8,000 nucleotides of DNA, taken from the NCBI GenBank assembly GCA_019242065.1, contig JAFAWJ010000387.1:1-8000 (forward strand). The letters are read 5' to 3'. Below the pieces are notes generated by a model. It ran no database searches and was not told where the DNA came from. It saw nothing but the letters and a program-made list of their open reading frames with translations. Origin of the DNA: Chloroflexota bacterium. GTDB taxonomy: Bacteria > Chloroflexota > UBA6077 > CF-72. Positions 6,345-8,000 of this stretch are shown piece after piece (position 1 is the first letter of the stretch; each line of letters starts with the position of its first letter). The translations under genes and the position numbers were made by a program.

Positions 6345-6800
6345 TTATTTGACGGTGCGCGTCTCGAGGCCGCGGCCTGGGTGCCACGACTCGACGATCA
6401 GGTGGTCCGCCGTCGGATCGATACTGGTCACCACGACTTCGGTGACGTCGACCCGAATCCAGGTCGCGCCCTCGGGACCACCCGTGCGCTGGGCGGGTTC
6501 GCCGCGGCCGGCAATCTTGGCTTCACCCGCCCAGCCCGCGTCGTTGCCTGGCGGCGCGTCGACGTTGGGACTGTGCAGCGCCATCCGCGCATCGCGGTGG
6601 AGGTCACGCGCTTTGAGCGACTCGGGCATCATGCCCAGCCAGATCTCCCCGTCCTCGAACTGGGTCTCGGTGCCGCTGATGCGCGGCGACCCATCTTGAC
6701 GCAGGGTGGCGAGCGTCTTGTGCTTGCGGGCCTGGAACAGCGAGCGCACGCGCTCGGCAAAGTCCGGTTCGGCGTCGACGACATCCTGCCAGCGGCTCAC
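6345..6800 (-). CDS. Pyridoxamine 5'-phosphate oxidase-fold family protein (FMN- or F420-binding split barrel)
   Basis: This 151-residue protein belongs to the PPOX/FDOR split-barrel group, small flavin- or deazaflavin-binding oxidoreductases. The features are a helical start (MSRWQDVVDAEPDFAERV), LATLRQDGSPRISGTE at 30-45 forming the first barrel strands, EIWLGMMPESLKARDL at 52-67 with the basic cofactor-phosphate region, RDARMALHS at 69-77, and the strand WIRVDVTEVVVTSID at 114-128. Together these fit the FDOR-type members rather than the true vitamin B6 oxidase PdxH, which is longer. Whether it uses FMN, F420 or heme cannot be read. It starts with GTG at 6800, with GAGGG seven bases upstream, 24 bases after the penicillin-binding protein stop. 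Position before a PLP enzyme is suggestive, but a B6-recycling role would be speculation. Confidence 0.85.
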   Translation of the reverse strand: MSRWQDVVDAEPDFAERVRSLFQARKHKTLATLRQDGSPRISGTETQFEDGEIWLGMMPESLKARDLHRDARMALHSPNVDAPPGNDAGWAGEAKIAGRGEPAQRTGGPEGATWIRVDVTEVVVTSIDPTADHLIVESWHPGRGLETRTVK

Positions 6801-6807
6801 AGCTAGG

Positions 6808-6812
6808 CCCTC
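6808..6812 (-). promoter_or_regulatory. Ribosome binding site of the PPOX-fold gene
   Basis: GAGGG on the minus strand lies seven bases before the GTG at 6800 and supports that non-ATG start. It sits in the 24-base gap after the penicillin-binding protein gene, consistent with one transcript. Confidence 0.65.
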
Positions 6813-6824
6813 AGGGTACTCGGT

Positions 6825-8000
6825 TCAATGCGATGGCGCGGGGGTCGCTGCCCGGGGGATGACCGCCGTCGGCGTCTCGCCGCGCGGACCGGAGGCCGGC
6901 GTCGGCGTCGGCCCGCCGGGGGTCGCCGCGCGCGTCGGCGTGGCGACGGGCGTCGGCGTGCCGGTGGGCGCCGCGGTCGGCGTCGGCGTCGCCGCCGCGC
7001 TCAGCGTCACAATCAGCGGCTGCGACTCCTGGGCATTTTGAAACTCGTCGACGACGCGCAGCCGCATCCGATACCGCCCGGGCTGCAGCCCGGCCGTGTT
7101 CCACACGCCGAGCAGCGCCTTGTCGACCGCTTGCGTCCGCGCCTCGGTGATCGGCGTCCACGAGGTTGGATTGTCGCCGGCGCCGAAATCCAGCGTGTAG
7201 CTCGCGAAGTCGTCGATATACGCCGACCCGGCGATCTGCAGCGTCTGCCCGACCATGATCCGATCGCCGGCCCCAGGCGAGGTGATCTCCGCAATCTTTT
7301 CGCCCTGATATACGTCGCTGCAGTCGGCTGTCGGCGGCGAGGGGTAGCCGTGCGCCAGGCCCCAGGCGCGGTACGCGTCCGGCAAATCGACGAACACCTG
7401 CGTGCTGCGCGCGTTGTCGGGGACCAGCGGCGTGGCCAGCTTGCCGTTGACCTGGCACACCTGCACGGCCTGACTCCAGGTATCGGCCTGCGTTGGCATG
7501 TTGACCCCCGGCACAAACCAGTCGCGACGAATGCCGTGGACCGGCAAGGTGTTCTCCCGGCACGCCTGCGTCGGCAGCATGCCCGACAGGGCGCACACGT
7601 CCGCTTGTTGGAGGCCCTGCGGCGGGTTGAAGGGGGTGGCCGGCGTACTGGCCAGCGCGCCGGCCATGAAGTCGTGCCAGATCTGACCCGCGCCGGCGGC
7701 GCCCATGACGTCCTTCATCGGCGTGTTGTCCGTATTGCCGACCCACACGCCCGTGACCAGGTCTGGCGTGTAGCCGACGACCCAAGAATCACGGAAGGCG
7801 TCCGTGGTGCCCGTCTTGACCGCCGCCGGCCGGTTCGGCAGAACCAGCGGGCTGTTGGCGCCGTAGGTCGGCTGGCGGGCCTTGTCGTCGGACAGGATCG
7901 AGGTGATCTGGTACACCAGCCGCGGGTCGGCCACCTGGGCGCTGCCCGGGTGGTACTCGTGCAGGATTTTGCCGGCCGCATCGGTGACCTTGAGGATCGG
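6825..8000 (-). CDS. Class A penicillin-binding protein, C-terminal part (transpeptidase end, extracellular beta domain, Thr-Pro tail), 5' partial
   Basis: This is the C-terminal 391 residues of a bifunctional peptidoglycan glycosyltransferase/transpeptidase that acts outside the membrane. The frame runs open to the right edge with PILKVTDAAGKILHEY, the usual stretch before the last transpeptidase helices, so the GTG at 7934 is not the start. VKTGTTD (Lys62 of the fragment) is the KTG active-site motif, followed by DSWVVGYTPDLVTGVWVGN, the standard end of the domain. The SxxK and SxN motifs and the glycosyltransferase domain lie beyond the window. After the domain come VCALSGMLPTQAC and two more cysteines (fragment Cys136, 147, 182, 227), which could form disulfides. 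A beta-rich domain follows at about 235-333 (ITSPGAGDRI to PLIVTL), similar in style to domains at the end of PBP1C-like proteins. The last 57 residues are a Thr/Pro/Ala tail. The PPOX gene follows after 24 bases. Confidence 0.93.
   Translation of the reverse strand, partial: PILKVTDAAGKILHEYHPGSAQVADPRLVYQITSILSDDKARQPTYGANSPLVLPNRPAAVKTGTTDAFRDSWVVGYTPDLVTGVWVGNTDNTPMKDVMGAAGAGQIWHDFMAGALASTPATPFNPPQGLQQADVCALSGMLPTQACRENTLPVHGIRRDWFVPGVNMPTQADTWSQAVQVCQVNGKLATPLVPDNARSTQVFVDLPDAYRAWGLAHGYPSPPTADCSDVYQGEKIAEITSPGAGDRIMVGQTLQIAGSAYIDDFASYTLDFGAGDNPTSWTPITEARTQAVDKALLGVWNTAGLQPGRYRMRLRVVDEFQNAQESQPLIVTLSAAATPTPTAAPTGTPTPVATPTRAATPGGPTPTPASGPRGETPTAVIPRAATPAPSH
6828..6998 (-). repeat. Low-complexity Thr-Pro repeat encoding the C-terminal tail of the penicillin-binding protein
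   Basis: The DNA here is a degenerate tandem of short GC-rich units (plus strand GGCGTC/GGCGTG), read on the minus strand as TPTPT, TPTPV and TPTPAS blocks. Such tails are flexible and usually lie in the cell wall or on its surface. The repeat makes the tail length prone to slippage and to assembly error. Confidence 0.7.

Noticed and set aside
4972..6699. A 575-codon open frame on the + strand opposite the aminotransferase and PPOX genes
   Set aside because: It lies antisense to two clearly conserved protein genes, encodes an Arg/His/Ala/Gln-rich product without recognisable motifs, and is expected from GC-rich third positions.
6706..7041. A + strand frame encoding a Val-Gly repeat (VGVGV-like, elastin-like)
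   Set aside because: It is the reverse reading of the Thr-Pro tail repeat of the penicillin-binding protein; the repeat composition explains it.
1..8000. Searched for a defence system, CRISPR array, mobile element, tRNA or phage module
   Set aside because: No repeat-spacer pattern, transposase, integrase, terminal inverted repeats or RNA gene could be seen; every gene falls in a housekeeping, transport or metabolic family.

Overview
The window is GC-rich and densely coding, with no gap longer than about 70 bases. One gene is read on the + strand at the left edge and seven are read on the - strand. The long Thr-Pro tail on the penicillin-binding protein, the lipoprotein-type sugar-binding protein and the family mix suggest a high-GC free-living bacterium. 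Chloroflexota is my first guess and Actinomycetota second; this is inferred from gene style, since no rRNA or other taxonomic marker is present.

Left edge (2-1651, +): most of an extracellular solute-binding lipoprotein of the LipO/UgpB type, cut at its 5' end just before an apparent lipobox Cys. It converges, 10 bases apart, with the - strand block.

Minus-strand block, in order of transcription from the right edge: a class A penicillin-binding protein (C-terminal part only), a small pyridoxamine-phosphate-oxidase-fold flavoprotein, a class III PLP aminotransferase, then a strong terminator-like hairpin (about 4911-4947). Beyond it come the ATPase and membrane permease of a zinc/manganese-type ABC importer, an arylmalonate decarboxylase/maleate isomerase-like protein, and a short-chain dehydrogenase-like protein that overlaps the preceding gene. 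Spacings are 24, 29, 66 (or 21), 15 and 27 bases, then an 11-base overlap. This suggests two transcription units: PBP/PPOX/aminotransferase before the hairpin, and ATPase/permease/racemase-like/SDR after it.

Functionally, the ATPase and permease would form the core of one metal importer, but no metal-binding ZnuA-like protein is in the window. The two last genes look co-translated. Both appear to lack the standard catalytic residues of their superfamilies, which is the most unusual feature here. I see no tRNA, rRNA, CRISPR array, insertion sequence, phage gene or recognisable defence system, and no clear evidence of an entirely new system. The main points to check are the hairpin at the start of the metal-transporter genes and the paired catalytically divergent enzymes.
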